Shown one piece after another: positions 1 through 8,479 of a DNA stretch of 64,000 bases. Under the pieces are notes generated by a model. The model searched no databases, was not told where the DNA came from, and saw only the letters and a program-made list of their open reading frames with translations. Both the position numbers and the translations under genes were made by a program. Positions within the stretch are counted from its first letter, which is position 1. Each line of letters begins with the position of its first letter. The DNA comes from Micromonospora echinospora (lineage in GTDB: Bacteria; Actinomycetota; Actinomycetes; Mycobacteriales; Micromonosporaceae): contig NZ_LT607413.1 of assembly GCF_900091495.1 (NCBI RefSeq), positions 2,418,001-2,482,000 on the forward strand, read 5' to 3'.

Positions 1-151
1 CCGCCTGTCCGAGCAGATTCCGCGTGGAGCAGTGAAAGTACCAACTTCCATGGTCACGCTCCGGCAACTTCGCACAGGTCTTGCCCAGCGTTCGGCGGGT
101 TACCGGGTCCAGGCAGCCGCACCGCTTCACGATCGCGCCGTAGCTTCTCAT
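1..151 (-). CDS. Site-specific integrase, N-terminus only (runs off left edge)
   Basis: Reading the minus strand from the ATG at 151 gives an open frame of 50 residues that continues past the window edge. It contains KRCGC near residues 9-13 and a GSWYFHCS block near residues 37-44. Both are hallmarks of the N-terminal zinc-ribbon/AP2-like region of actinomycete pSAM2-type tyrosine integrases. The same block occurs in the integrase remnant at 5778-6287, so the two belong to one family. The catalytic half lies outside the window, so whether this copy is intact cannot be judged. Its presence points to an integrative element to the left of the window. Confidence 0.75.
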   Translation of the reverse strand, partial: MRSYGAIVKRCGCLDPVTRRTLGKTCAKLPERDHGSWYFHCSTRNLLGQA

Positions 152-499
152 CGCTTTTCTCCCTTTGTCGATGGTGGTCACACCCTGACGCAGGGAGTCT
201 GGGTAAAAATCGTTTTCCGCGCCGGTTCACGTATTCGGCCGACTACGAGTCATTCGGTGCGAATAAAAGGCTTCGGTCCGGCCCCGTGGTCCGGGATTGG
301 ACCTTGGTCCGGGACCGGGTCGGAAGGGACGTCGGGTTCTGCAAGCAGTGACACGGAGCCTGCGGACGCTTCCCAGCCACGCCTGTGCCAGGTACCTCCT
401 GCGAGCGTCGGTGTGACCCGGCCGCACTTTCGGGTGATTTGTTCGTTGCTGGGTGTGACGGTCGGGGTCGTGCCGGACATAAGCACGGTAGGAGGTGCC
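152..499. other. Intergenic leader of the sigma-factor gene
   Basis: This 350-base stretch lies between the divergent integrase and sigma-factor genes. An open frame runs through it into the sigma gene, but its translation looks like no known protein. The real start is placed at 500, behind a strong AGGAGG at 489-494. Promoters for both flanking genes are expected here, but I could not fix -35/-10 boxes with confidence. Confidence 0.4.
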
Positions 500-1048
500 A
501 TGGACGTCGCGGAGAAGCAGTTCACCGAGCTGTACGGACGCCATCACGGGGACGTGTGGCGGTACGTGGCTCGGCGGGTCGTCGGGTCTGACGTCGGCGA
601 TGTCGTCGCTGAGGTCTTCCTGGTGGCGTGGCGACGTCTGAGTGATGTTCCGTCCGGGTCGGCATTGCCATGGTTGTACGGGGTGGCCCGGCTGGTGCTG
701 GCGAACGAGGCCAGAGGCCGACGGCGATGGCAGGAGTTGACGCTGCGGGTCGCGGCGGAGCCGGACCGGTCGGTGACGGTGGATCACGCGGACGAGGTGG
801 TCAGCCAGCATGACATCGCGGTCGCGTTCAGCCGGCTACCTGACGCCGACCAGGAGGTTCTACGCCTGGTGGCCTGGGAACGGCTGACCGCTGCCGAGGC
901 TGCGGTCGTCCTCGGACAGTCGCGGGCGACCTGCGCGATGCGGCTGATGCGGGCCCGGCGACGGCTTCGGGCACAACTAGGGGCGGCTGGTGAAGGTACG
1001 CAGCGGGTGCCGCGGACGGTTCCGTCGATGTCGGATTGGGGTGGATAG
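500..1048 (+). CDS. ECF-type RNA polymerase sigma factor
   Basis: The product is 182 residues, the usual size of an extracytoplasmic-function sigma factor. Region 2 covers about residues 6-75 (FTELYGRHHGDVWRYVARRV, then DVVAEVFLVAWRRL). Region 4 covers about residues 118-165 (LPDADQEVLRLVAWERLTAA, then VLGQSRATCAMRLMRARRRL), the helix-turn-helix that reads the -35 element. The start follows AGGAGG by six bases. An alternative start far upstream would add an arginine-rich, non-sigma extension and is rejected. The stop sits two bases before the ATG of the next gene, so the two are translationally linked. The regulon cannot be told from the sequence. Confidence 0.93.
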   Translation: MDVAEKQFTELYGRHHGDVWRYVARRVVGSDVGDVVAEVFLVAWRRLSDVPSGSALPWLYGVARLVLANEARGRRRWQELTLRVAAEPDRSVTVDHADEVVSQHDIAVAFSRLPDADQEVLRLVAWERLTAAEAAVVLGQSRATCAMRLMRARRRLRAQLGAAGEGTQRVPRTVPSMSDWGG

Positions 1049-1050
1049 AG

Positions 1051-2088
1051 ATGAACGCCGTCAACGAGGTGCGTCAACTGTTGAGCGGTCTGGATCCGGC
1101 GCAGGGCATCCAGCCTGCGGATGACGAGCGGCGCGCGCGGGACCTGGCCCGCATCCTCGCCTCCGACCAGTCCCTGCGTGCTGCCAGGCAGGCAGGTTCG
1201 CGGCGGCGCCTCGTGTGGGGGGTCGCCGCAGCGGCGGTCCTGATGGTGGCTGCTGGCGGGGTAGCGGTGGAGACGCTTCGAGAGCCGCAGCCCGCGTACG
1301 CGGCCACCCCCGCGCTCCTCACCTACAGGCAATCGGCGAACGCGGAACCGGCCGGCTCCAGGTTGCGGCGTCTGGCCGCTGTGGCGGCGGCACAGCCGGC
1401 GCTCGATCGACCGGCAGGGACGGTGGAGCACCTGGAGTCGGCGAACTGGTTCCTGAACTCGTCAATCTCGGGCGGTCGGGCGACATCGGCTGTCGTACCG
1501 CAGGAGTGGCGCTCCTGGCGCAGCGACGACGGCGCCGGCCGCATGGTTAAGAAGGAACTGCCCCCGACGTTCCGGTCGGACGCTGACCGGCGTGAGTGGC
1601 AGCGGCGGGGCAGCCGGGTCGACTCATCGCAGGAGACGCGGGACTTCGCGGCTGGCGGGTTCTACAGCCGCTTCCAGGGCGCGGTGCCCACGGACGTCGC
1701 CGAACTGCGCGGATGGCTGACCGCAGGTGCGTCCGCGCACGAGGCGCCGGTGCAGTATCTGGAGGATGTCGCCGAGCTCGCGGGCGTGCGGCTGCTGAAC
1801 CCGGCGCAGCGTGCGGCGGTGCTCAGACTGCTGGCCGACCTACCGGGCATTACGGCGACGGGGACCGTCACTGACCGGGCCGGACGCGTCGGAGAGGCGT
1901 TCTCGATTACGTCGAGCGCTCACGGCCTGCCTGCCCAGTACACGGTGATCGTCGATCCACACTCCGGTGCGCTGCTGGGATACGAGGAAATGCTGACCAC
2001 AACGGCGGGGAAACTGAACGTGACGATCCCCGCAGTGATCTCCTACCGGTCGTACCTGGTCGCCGAGTACGCACCGATGCCCCGATGA
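1051..2088 (+). CDS. CU044_5270-family membrane protein (sigma-factor partner)
   Basis: The protein is 345 residues with an arginine-rich cytoplasmic N-terminus, one hydrophobic segment at about residues 54-74, and a long extracytoplasmic part. This layout matches the actinobacterial CU044_5270 family, usually encoded directly after an ECF sigma gene, as here. A role as membrane-anchored anti-sigma factor or signal sensor is inferred from position and topology. No zinc-binding anti-sigma HxxxCxxC motif is visible. The ATG at 1051 is preferred over a TTG at 1036 because it gives a start two bases after the sigma stop. Confidence 0.8.
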   Translation: MNAVNEVRQLLSGLDPAQGIQPADDERRARDLARILASDQSLRAARQAGSRRRLVWGVAAAAVLMVAAGGVAVETLREPQPAYAATPALLTYRQSANAEPAGSRLRRLAAVAAAQPALDRPAGTVEHLESANWFLNSSISGGRATSAVVPQEWRSWRSDDGAGRMVKKELPPTFRSDADRREWQRRGSRVDSSQETRDFAAGGFYSRFQGAVPTDVAELRGWLTAGASAHEAPVQYLEDVAELAGVRLLNPAQRAAVLRLLADLPGITATGTVTDRAGRVGEAFSITSSAHGLPAQYTVIVDPHSGALLGYEEMLTTTAGKLNVTIPAVISYRSYLVAEYAPMPR

Positions 2089-2138
2089 TGCGGAACGGGT
2101 GGGGTGGTCCTTGTCGACGCCGTTGACAGCGGGCACGT

Positions 2139-2160
2139 CCGGCGGCGCGGGCGCCGCCGG
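2139..2160. terminator. Hairpin terminator between convergent genes
   Basis: CCGGCGGCG at 2139-2147 pairs perfectly with CGCCGCCGG at 2152-2160 around a four-base loop. It lies between the stops of the CU044_5270 gene (+) and the small secreted-protein gene (-), so it probably serves both. There is no clear U-tract. Confidence 0.6.
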
Positions 2161-2177
2161 GCGGTGGCCGGGTGCGG

Positions 2178-2549
2178 TCAGACGCCCCGGTCGCAGAAGA
2201 TGTTGTCGACGTATCGCAGGCCGGTGATGACGTTGATGACGGGTACCCACTCCTGGACCGGGGTGGAGCCGTTGTAAGTCAGAGGCTTCCAGTTCACGTT
2301 GTCCAAGGTTATGCCGGTGCCCCAGAGCGAAAAGCTGTTCCCGGTGCTCATCGTGTAGAGCGGCGCGCTGGCGAACCCTGGCGCGCTGCGGACCGCCTGG
2401 CCGTCACCGGCCGCGGTGACGACGACCTCGCAGATGCGCGGTGGCACCGCAGCCGACGCCGGGGCGGGGACCAGGGCGCCGGCCGCGACGGCCGCCGTCA
2501 CGGCGGCCATGCCGAACGACCGGTGGACAAACGATCGATGATTCTTCAT
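2178..2549 (-). CDS. Small secreted protein of unknown function
   Basis: The 123-residue product starts with a classic Sec signal: basic MKNHRSFVHR, a hydrophobic stretch, and a likely cleavage after ALVPAPASA near residue 33. The mature part is about 90 residues. It has two cysteines, near the start (RICEV) and near the end (IFCDRG), which could form a disulfide. The central sequence (AVRSAPGFASAPLYTMSTGN, later WKPLTYNG) resembles bacterial SH3-like secreted domains, but the match is too weak to assign. No purine-rich ribosome site precedes the ATG. Confidence 0.65.
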   Translation of the reverse strand: MKNHRSFVHRSFGMAAVTAAVAAGALVPAPASAAVPPRICEVVVTAAGDGQAVRSAPGFASAPLYTMSTGNSFSLWGTGITLDNVNWKPLTYNGSTPVQEWVPVINVITGLRYVDNIFCDRGV

Positions 2550-2815
2550 GTATGGAGGCTATCGCGGGCCTGCGCGCCCTCGCTTGATCGGTCGCGCGTC
2601 TGACAGTCGGATAGCCAAGGCCAGCAGGCTCCAAGGCCAATTCCGCGACGACTGGGGCGGGGGCGGCAGGTGCGGCGTTGTCGGGCCGGGTGCATGGGTA
2701 TCGCCAGCGGACTCGCCCGGGAAGTATTGGGGCGACATGTGCCCGAAGGCCATGCTTCGTCCGTGCCCCTGATCGGGCTGCTCGGGGTTGCTCCGTGGGT
2801 GCTCCGACCTCCTGG

Positions 2816-2848
2816 CTGGTGTGACCGGACCCAGTCCGGTCACACCAG
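2816..2848. terminator. Strong 15-bp hairpin downstream of the MFS gene
   Basis: CTGGTGTGACCGGAC at 2816-2830 is followed by a three-base loop and its exact reverse complement at 2834-2848. The hairpin begins about ten bases after the MFS stop (minus strand), so it is the likely terminator of that gene. Confidence 0.75.
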
Positions 2849-2858
2849 CGACGGGAGC

Positions 2859-4097
2859 TCATGTAGGCGTATCGCCACGGGGCTGGCGGCCGAGCACGGG
2901 CACGAGCAGGAGCAGGACCGCGAACGTCCCCACACCGGCCACGAGAAAGGTGGCACGGGCGCCGATCAGGCCAACCAGGAAGCTGCCAGCCGCGTAGGCG
3001 AAAGCGGCTCCCAGCTGTGCGGCAGTCCCCATGGTGCCGAACACCCGGCCGATGAACGGGCGCGGCACGAGATTTTGGACGATGGTGTCGTAACCGATGT
3101 TCTCCACGGCATTGCCGGCGCCGGCGATCAGCTGTGCCGCGACGACGACGGCAAGTACTGGTGCCAGGCCGTTGACGACGGTGCCCGCTCCGGTGGCCAC
3201 GACGGCGACGATCAACAACGCGATAGGTGAGCGCCCGCGGGCCAGCCGGACACTGGCGAGCGAGGCTAGCAGCATCCCAACGCCGAACGCGCTGGATGCC
3301 AGGCCATAGCCGGTCGGGCCGGTGTGGAGGACATCGCCGGTGAGGAAGACCAGCGCCACGTTATCCACCGCAGCGAAGGCCACGAGCAGGAAGAGGCTGA
3401 GTACCAGCACTAGGATCTGCCGGTGCGCCGTTATATAGCGCAGTCCCTCGATTGTCTCGGCCCATATTCCGGTGACCGCTGCGGGGTCGCGGACCGGTGC
3501 GATCGCGGGGAGTCCGGTGTGCAGCAGGGCTGATACGACGAAGGTCGCGGCGTCGACGGCCAGCGCCGTGTGGAAACCGCCCGGAGCGGCCGCCAGTATG
3601 CCGGCCAACCCCGGGCCGACAGTGAGGGTAAGGGTTCGGGTGAGCCCAAACACGGCGTTGGCCGGCGCGCGGTCGGGTAGCTCGACCAGGACCGGGACCA
3701 GGCTGCGACCGGCCGGGTTTCGGATGGTGGCCAGGATCCCGGCGACTGCGACGAGTGCGACCAGCACCGGCAGGGGCGGCAGGGCGACCGCGATCAGTCC
3801 GATCACCAGCGCCGAGGCCAGGTCACAGCCGATGAGCAGCCGTCGCGTCTGGACCCGGTCGGCGTGGGCTCCGGCCAGCGGTCCGCCGAGTTTGGGCAGC
3901 GCGTTCGCGAGGAGCAGGACACCCACCCCCGCCGCCCCGTCTCGTGGAGCGACGAGCAGAACGAGCGCCGTCGTGGCGATCCCGTCACCGATGAGCGACA
4001 CCGCCCGTGATGCGCACAGCGAGCGGAATGCCGGGTTGCCGCGCAGGAGGCTAGTCCGGGACGTGGGTCCGACGGTTGACGGCGGCGATTCGACCAT
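2859..4097 (-). CDS. MFS transporter
   Basis: The product is 412 residues with about 12 hydrophobic segments, the standard size of a major facilitator. Near residues 75-90 the loop GGPLAGAHADRVQTRRLLIG is the conserved motif between TM2 and TM3 (GxxADRxxRR). The overall pattern resembles drug or macrolide efflux MFS proteins. The substrate is unknown. The gene is divergent from an ArsR-type regulator, with only 65 bases between the starts and a perfect palindrome in the gap, which suggests that this regulator controls the exporter. Confidence 0.88.
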   Translation of the reverse strand: MVESPPSTVGPTSRTSLLRGNPAFRSLCASRAVSLIGDGIATTALVLLVAPRDGAAGVGVLLLANALPKLGGPLAGAHADRVQTRRLLIGCDLASALVIGLIAVALPPLPVLVALVAVAGILATIRNPAGRSLVPVLVELPDRAPANAVFGLTRTLTLTVGPGLAGILAAAPGGFHTALAVDAATFVVSALLHTGLPAIAPVRDPAAVTGIWAETIEGLRYITAHRQILVLVLSLFLLVAFAAVDNVALVFLTGDVLHTGPTGYGLASSAFGVGMLLASLASVRLARGRSPIALLIVAVVATGAGTVVNGLAPVLAVVVAAQLIAGAGNAVENIGYDTIVQNLVPRPFIGRVFGTMGTAAQLGAAFAYAAGSFLVGLIGARATFLVAGVGTFAVLLLLVPVLGRQPRGDTPT

Positions 4098-4135
4098 GGC
4101 CGTCAGAGTGCGGCCAGTGGACCCTGGCTCGCTGA

Positions 4136-4155
4136 GATTCGGCGTACGCCGAATC
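4136..4155. promoter_or_regulatory. Perfect 20-bp palindrome, probable operator
   Basis: GATTCGGCGTACGCCGAATC reads the same on both strands. It lies in the 65-bp gap between the divergent MFS and ArsR-type genes, 8 bp upstream of the regulator's ATG. A dimeric winged-helix repressor binding here would block both promoters. Confidence 0.65.
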
Positions 4156-4162
4156 CGGGCGT

Positions 4163-5284
4163 ATGGTCATCCGCGATATGACGCTGGTGTTGAGGTTCGG
4201 CCGCAGTGACGCAGCTCGGTGCCGGTTTGCGGTCTCGCCGCTGCTGGAAACGATGACGGCACTGCTGATGTTGAAGAGTCCGGGTCGCCATGGTTGGTAC
4301 CTGACGTGGCTGCGCGATGTCCGGCACGTTGTCGCCGGGCTCGACCTGGCTCTGCTGAACGTCGCCGCGCCGAGCCGCGGCCACGGGCCCGACTTCCTGT
4401 GGCCGAGCCCGACCGGCCCGCGCACAACCATTGAGGACGATCTCGCCCAGGTTCGGGCGACCGATCCCCGCGTCGTCGCCGCGGAGCTCGCCGAGCACGC
4501 TCGTCGCCTCGACCCCCGCACCGTGCCCGCCGACGTCTACCGCGCACTCACCGGCGACCCCGTCATCGCCCGGGACATGCTGGTCGCGCAACAGCGACTC
4601 GCCTGGCAGGCGCTGGTCGCGCCGCTCTGGCGCCGGATGCGCGGCCTGCTCGACGCGGACATCACCGCCCGGTCTCGGCAGCTGGCCGATGGCGGCCTGG
4701 AGCGGCTGTTCGCGGATCTGCACCCGCGGGCAACGTGGAGGAACGACGAGCTGCACCTCACCGGCTTCCGGCGGGGAGCCGTGGATCTGCGCAGCCGCGG
4801 CCTCGTTCTCGTCCCGACCGTTTTCGGGTGGCCGAATCTCGGGATCGGCCCCACCGACGACAGTTCCGTGACTGTCCCGGCGCTGGTGTATCCGATGCTC
4901 GGCGCAGCGCAGCTCTGGGAGCCCGCCACACAGCCACCCGCGATCGTGCGACTCCTCGGCGCTGGGCGCGTATCCGTGCTGGCCGAAACCCTCATCCCCA
5001 GCACAACCGGCGGCTTGGCCCAACGGGTGGGCCTCGCCCCGGCAACCGTCTCGCAACACCTCGCCGTTCTCCGTGACGCCGGCCTCGTCACCGCCAGACG
5101 CCGCGGCCGTGAAGTGCTCTACAGCCAGACACCGCTTGCAGTCGCGCTCCTATCGCAGAGATCCGCCAGCAGAATCAACCAGGGGGCCGATGATCCGGTG
5201 GTACGTCCGGCCACAGCGGCCAAGGGCAAGCTGCATCCGTGCCGCAACGGCTGCGATGACTACGATCCGTCGACGCGGACCTAA
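4163..5284 (+). CDS. ArsR-type winged-helix regulator with a large N-terminal domain
   Basis: The 373-residue protein carries its DNA-binding domain near the C-terminus, at about residues 275-335. The recognition region reads GLAQRVGLAPATVSQHLAVL, followed by the wing GLVTARRRGREVLYS, typical of ArsR proteins. The first 260 residues form a domain found in actinobacterial regulators annotated DUF5937, presumably a ligand or dimerisation module. A second ATG at 4178 is also possible. The last 40 residues are low-complexity and may be unstructured. It likely represses itself and the divergent MFS gene through the palindrome at 4136-4155. Confidence 0.82.
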   Translation: MVIRDMTLVLRFGRSDAARCRFAVSPLLETMTALLMLKSPGRHGWYLTWLRDVRHVVAGLDLALLNVAAPSRGHGPDFLWPSPTGPRTTIEDDLAQVRATDPRVVAAELAEHARRLDPRTVPADVYRALTGDPVIARDMLVAQQRLAWQALVAPLWRRMRGLLDADITARSRQLADGGLERLFADLHPRATWRNDELHLTGFRRGAVDLRSRGLVLVPTVFGWPNLGIGPTDDSSVTVPALVYPMLGAAQLWEPATQPPAIVRLLGAGRVSVLAETLIPSTTGGLAQRVGLAPATVSQHLAVLRDAGLVTARRRGREVLYSQTPLAVALLSQRSASRINQGADDPVVRPATAAKGKLHPCRNGCDDYDPSTRT

Positions 5285-5580
5285 GTGTGAGCGTGCCGCC
5301 CGAGTTCGGCGGGCAGGTCGAACCCGGGCGACGGGGCGCTCCGTCTGCCGCAGGGGTGGTGCTCCGTGGGTGCTCGGACGTCGGTGTATCGACCCGGACA
5401 CCTGGGGACCCCTCCGGAATTCGGGCCGTAGGCGGCTTTGGTCAGGGATGCCACCGCGCCTCCCGGCGCCTGCACTGGGCTAGGACCTGCCGGTATACAG
5501 CCGGACCAGCCCGGATTTGCGGATAGACAATCGGACGAGCTTGGGTAAAGTGATTTAAGGAGACGTGTGCTCTCCGGACG
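5285..5580. other. Intergenic, no gene; contains a repeated GTGGGTGCTC motif
   Basis: No coding region is supported. The block GCTCCGTGGGTGCTCGGAC at 5361-5379 matches 2790-2808 at 18 of 19 positions. A related form occurs at 7811-7830, and GTGGGTGC spacings recur at 5709-5727. Such short direct repeats beside att sites may be integrase arm-binding sites, which is inference. Confidence 0.4.
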
Positions 5581-5581
5581 G

Positions 5582-5629
5582 CTGACTACGGATCAGAAGG
5601 TTAGGGGTTCGAGTCCCTTCGGGCGCGCA
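5582..5629 (+). tRNA. 3' half of tRNA-Arg(ACG), likely attachment site
   Basis: The block starts in the anticodon stem (CTGA, loop CTACGGA, TCAG), giving anticodon ACG. It continues with a T-arm (AGGGG, TTCGAGT, CCCTT), the acceptor strand CGGGCGC, a discriminator G and CA. No matching GCGCCCG or D-arm exists upstream, so this is not a complete tRNA. Integrative elements of this type recombine within the 3' half of tRNA genes, and an integrase remnant lies just beyond. It is therefore read as an att site left by such an element. Confidence 0.8.
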
Positions 5630-5634
5630 AGATC

Positions 5635-5676
5635 ACAAGGGGTCTGACCTGCGGAAACGCGGGTTGGACCCCTTGT
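5635..5676. terminator. 19-bp hairpin with GAAA tetraloop
   Basis: Arms at 5635-5653 and 5658-5676 pair along all 19 positions in RNA, three of them G-U wobbles, around a GAAA loop at 5654-5657. It follows the tRNA 3' half by five bases, as expected for the native tRNA terminator carried along with the att site. Confidence 0.7.
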
Positions 5677-5777
5677 GTTGTCTGGGCGGTGTGGACGGTG
5701 GGTGTCACGTGGGTGCGATGTGGGTGCCGCCGTCTTTGATGTGTTTTCTCCGCGTCTTGATGCTCTGACCTGCTGGT

Positions 5778-6287
5778 TTAGGGCTGCGGCTGGAGCGGCC
5801 GGGGCGGGGGCAGCTGTTTTGGCCGGCGGGTGGAGCGGTTCTTCCGGGCCTTGGTCTTGATCTTCTTGCGGGTGCGGCGGGCTGCGGTGAGGACGAGGTG
5901 TGCGGTGGCGCCGGCGCAGTGTCGCTGTACCTGGGGCAGGACGCTGGTGTAGGTGTCGGCGGTGATCACGATGCTGGAGTGGCCGAGCAGGTCTTGCAGG
6001 GTTTTCAGGTCCGCGCCGGCTTGATGGGCGAGGGACGCGGCGCCGTGGCGCAGGTCGTGCAGCCGTACGGGTGGTAGTTCGGTGCGTTGGACGAGTTTGC
6101 GGAAGCGGGTGGTGGCGTAGCCGCCACGGCGGACGCGTTCCCGACGGCCGAGCAGGTTCGTGGCGGAGCAGTGGAAGTACCAGCTGCCATGCCCCCGCTC
6201 GGCCAGCCGGGGACACGACTGCTCAAGTCGCCGTCGGCTGGCGTCCCGGCACCCGCACCGCTTGAAGACCACCCCTGCGCTGCTCAT
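5778..6287 (-). pseudogene. Tyrosine integrase with its middle deleted
   Basis: The frame encodes 169 residues, while intact actinomycete integrases are about 380-420. Residues 8-57 are the normal N-terminal domain (KRCGC, HGSWYFHC, VRRGGY). From about residue 61 the sequence jumps to the C-terminal catalytic part: HDLRHG at 77-82, LGHSS at 101-105 and the nucleophile region DTYTSVLP with Tyr113. The core-binding domain and the first catalytic arginine are missing, so an in-frame deletion of over 200 residues is inferred. The gene cannot be active. It faces the tRNA-Arg att remnant, the usual arrangement of such elements. The start has GGGGAG upstream. Confidence 0.8.
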
Positions 6288-6768
6288 CGTCTCGCTCCCC
6301 TCGTCACCGACGCTCGTCATCAGGGTGTCGGTTCAGGTGGTGAGAACGCAGTCACCCGGCCGGCGTGGGTGGGAGCGGGCAACGGGGAGGGCTGGACGTG
6401 AGAGCAGTGGTCGTGGCCGGGGTGCTTCCGCTGCTGTACCTGCGGCCTGCCGGTGACTTCGTGCCGGCGTCGCAGCAGTTGCTGGGCTCGTCCGCCGGGC
6501 CTGCCACGGGCGGCCAACACAAGGCTGAGCCCGCAGTGAACCAACGATTACCGCACCTGGCGTCGGCAGGACCTGGCCGGCGCCGAAGTCATAGTGGAGC
6601 TGTCTGGCGGTCGATAGTTGCGCTGTGCTGCCGGAGGCGGGGGTCGCTCTTGATACGCCTCGACGGTGGTCGATGCCCGGTTGTTCGTGAGCTCCGGGTG
6701 GTGTTGTTGCACCTGCCGTAGCGGCATGTGGTCTCCTCGAAGGCACCCCAGCACGAAAGGCTCCGCCT
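6288..6768. other. Intergenic, no recognisable gene
   Basis: Several open frames cross this stretch on both strands, but none gives a protein-like sequence or has a ribosome site. It probably contains the MerR gene's promoter. Confidence 0.4.
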
Positions 6769-7614
6769 GTGACGTACTCCTCCGTCATGCCTCCCCGGCA
6801 GGTCAAGATCGGTGATGCCGCCGTCTTCGTTGGGACCACGCCGCGCGCCATTCGCCACTACCACCAGATCGGTCTGCTGCCGGAGCCCGAGCGGGGCGTG
6901 GACGGTCGCCGCCGCTATGGCTACGACGACATGATCCGCCTGCTGTGGATCCGCAAGATGGCGGAGGCCGGCATCAGCCTTGACGACATGCGGGCCGCCT
7001 TCGAGGAAACCCGGGACATCGGGGAGGTGCTGGGCCGATTGGAGGAGACCCTGGCTGCCCAGGAGGCCGGTATCAAACGCCAACGCGCGGCCATCCAGCG
7101 TCTCCAAGCCGTGGGCAGCCCGCTGGGACTGCTCTCCGAACTGGTCACAGACCGGCTCGGCCACCTGCCCCCGGGCACACTACGCACCGCCGACCTGGAC
7201 GCGCTGCTGGTCACGGAACGCGTCTTCGGCCCGCTGGGCGCCGCGATCCAGGCCAGCGTGTTCATCGTGCTTGCCACCCACCCTGACCTGCGGGCGGAGC
7301 AGGACCGTCTTGACGCGGCCGAGGCGGCTCTGGACGACAGAGTGGAGCCCGAGGACCCGCGCGTGGAAGAACTCGCCGTACAGCGATGCGCCCACCAAAT
7401 GGCCCTCGAGCGGGCAGTCGAGGCAGCCGGGCTGGACGCGGCCGAGGAGAAGCTCTTCGAGATCTACGACGCCGACTTGACAGAAGAGAAGGATACCCAA
7501 ATGAGCGCCTTCGAATCAGTCACCAAGATGCCCTACGACTTGTCTTCCGCCCGGAAACGCTGCATGGAACGCACGGCACAACTCCTCGCCGATGCACACT
7601 TCGCAGACGATTGA
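6769..7614 (+). CDS. MerR-family transcriptional regulator
   Basis: The 281-residue protein has an N-terminal MerR winged helix: VKIGDAAVFVGTTPRAIRHY, the GLLPEPER turn and the wing RRRYGYDDMIRLLWIRKM, covering about residues 12-75. A coiled-coil dimerisation helix follows at about 85-125 (LEETLAAQEAGIKRQRAAIQ). The C-terminal 150 residues are helical and acidic and form an unassigned ligand-binding region. The start may be the GTG at 6769 or the ATG six codons later. MerR regulators usually activate their own or a neighbouring gene, but no obvious target adjoins it. Confidence 0.88.
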   Translation: MTYSSVMPPRQVKIGDAAVFVGTTPRAIRHYHQIGLLPEPERGVDGRRRYGYDDMIRLLWIRKMAEAGISLDDMRAAFEETRDIGEVLGRLEETLAAQEAGIKRQRAAIQRLQAVGSPLGLLSELVTDRLGHLPPGTLRTADLDALLVTERVFGPLGAAIQASVFIVLATHPDLRAEQDRLDAAEAALDDRVEPEDPRVEELAVQRCAHQMALERAVEAAGLDAAEEKLFEIYDADLTEEKDTQMSAFESVTKMPYDLSSARKRCMERTAQLLADAHFADD

Positions 7615-8479
7615 TCGCCCGGACCATAACCGCGAGTGACATCCGAACTAGCTGTACGTTGAAGTGACCCCCTGAGGCCGGACATCTCCTGACTTGGCAT
7701 CCTGCCGGCCGGGCGGAGCGATCTCGGCGCAGGGCTATCCCTTTTGGCTAGCAGAGTGCGAGACGCGGGTCGGGCCCCTTTGCTTTTCCGTCCCTCGTGG
7801 ACGTTTGGGTGCTCGGTGGGTGCTCGTGAGACGAAATTCTGTCCGTCCTGGCGGGTCCGGCTGGGTCCGCCGGCCTGGGCTGGTGTTCGTCCAGATCAAC
7901 TGCTGGTCGTCGACCATTGCGGATTCGCTGCGCCACGGGTTGCCGCTGTCGGGGTACGCCGCCACCCTGGGGGTGGTAGGCGGCGAACCGCTCGCGTAGC
8001 CGTTACAGGCCGGCCAGCTGCTAACGCGAAGCGGACGATCGGCACGTTCGGTGCGCTATCGGTTGCTCGTGGGGCCCTTTGCCCGTATGTGACCGCGAAA
8101 TTAGGCAAGGCCGCTATCGTCGGCTGGGCCCGAAGGGGCCGTCTCGCTCCTCGCACTCCTAGCGGTGGTTCAACGCCGCAGCCACCGACGTCGACGACCT
8201 CGCCGACACGAGCACCCAGGCGTTCCGCGAGCATCCCGACTACGCCACCATCACCACCGTACGAGGCCTTGACGCTGGCGGCGTTGATTGCGCCGGCAAC
8301 GTACGCCGGCTGGCATGCGGCGGCGGGCGCGCCGTCGGTCGTCACGGGGGTGACGGCCGCGATCATGGCGGCCGTGGCGACGCTCGTGGCCGCGTCGGCC
8401 GCCAGGAGACGCTTTCTTATGGGTTCCTTTCGTGCGTGACGGGTGCTCGTGCTGTCATGAAGGCTCGGGGGGATGCGGG
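7615..8479. other. 865-bp region with no supported gene
   Basis: Open frames exist on both strands but none resembles a known family. The stretch near 8163-8270 translates in one plus frame to a plausible fragment (WFNAAATDVDDLADTSTQAF), which could be the remnant of a mobile-element gene but was not recognised. The GTGGGTGCTC motif recurs at 7811-7830. Confidence 0.35.

Noticed and set aside
2404..2862. 152-codon minus frame
   Set aside because: It overlaps the secreted-protein gene and the terminator hairpin, and its translation is not protein-like.
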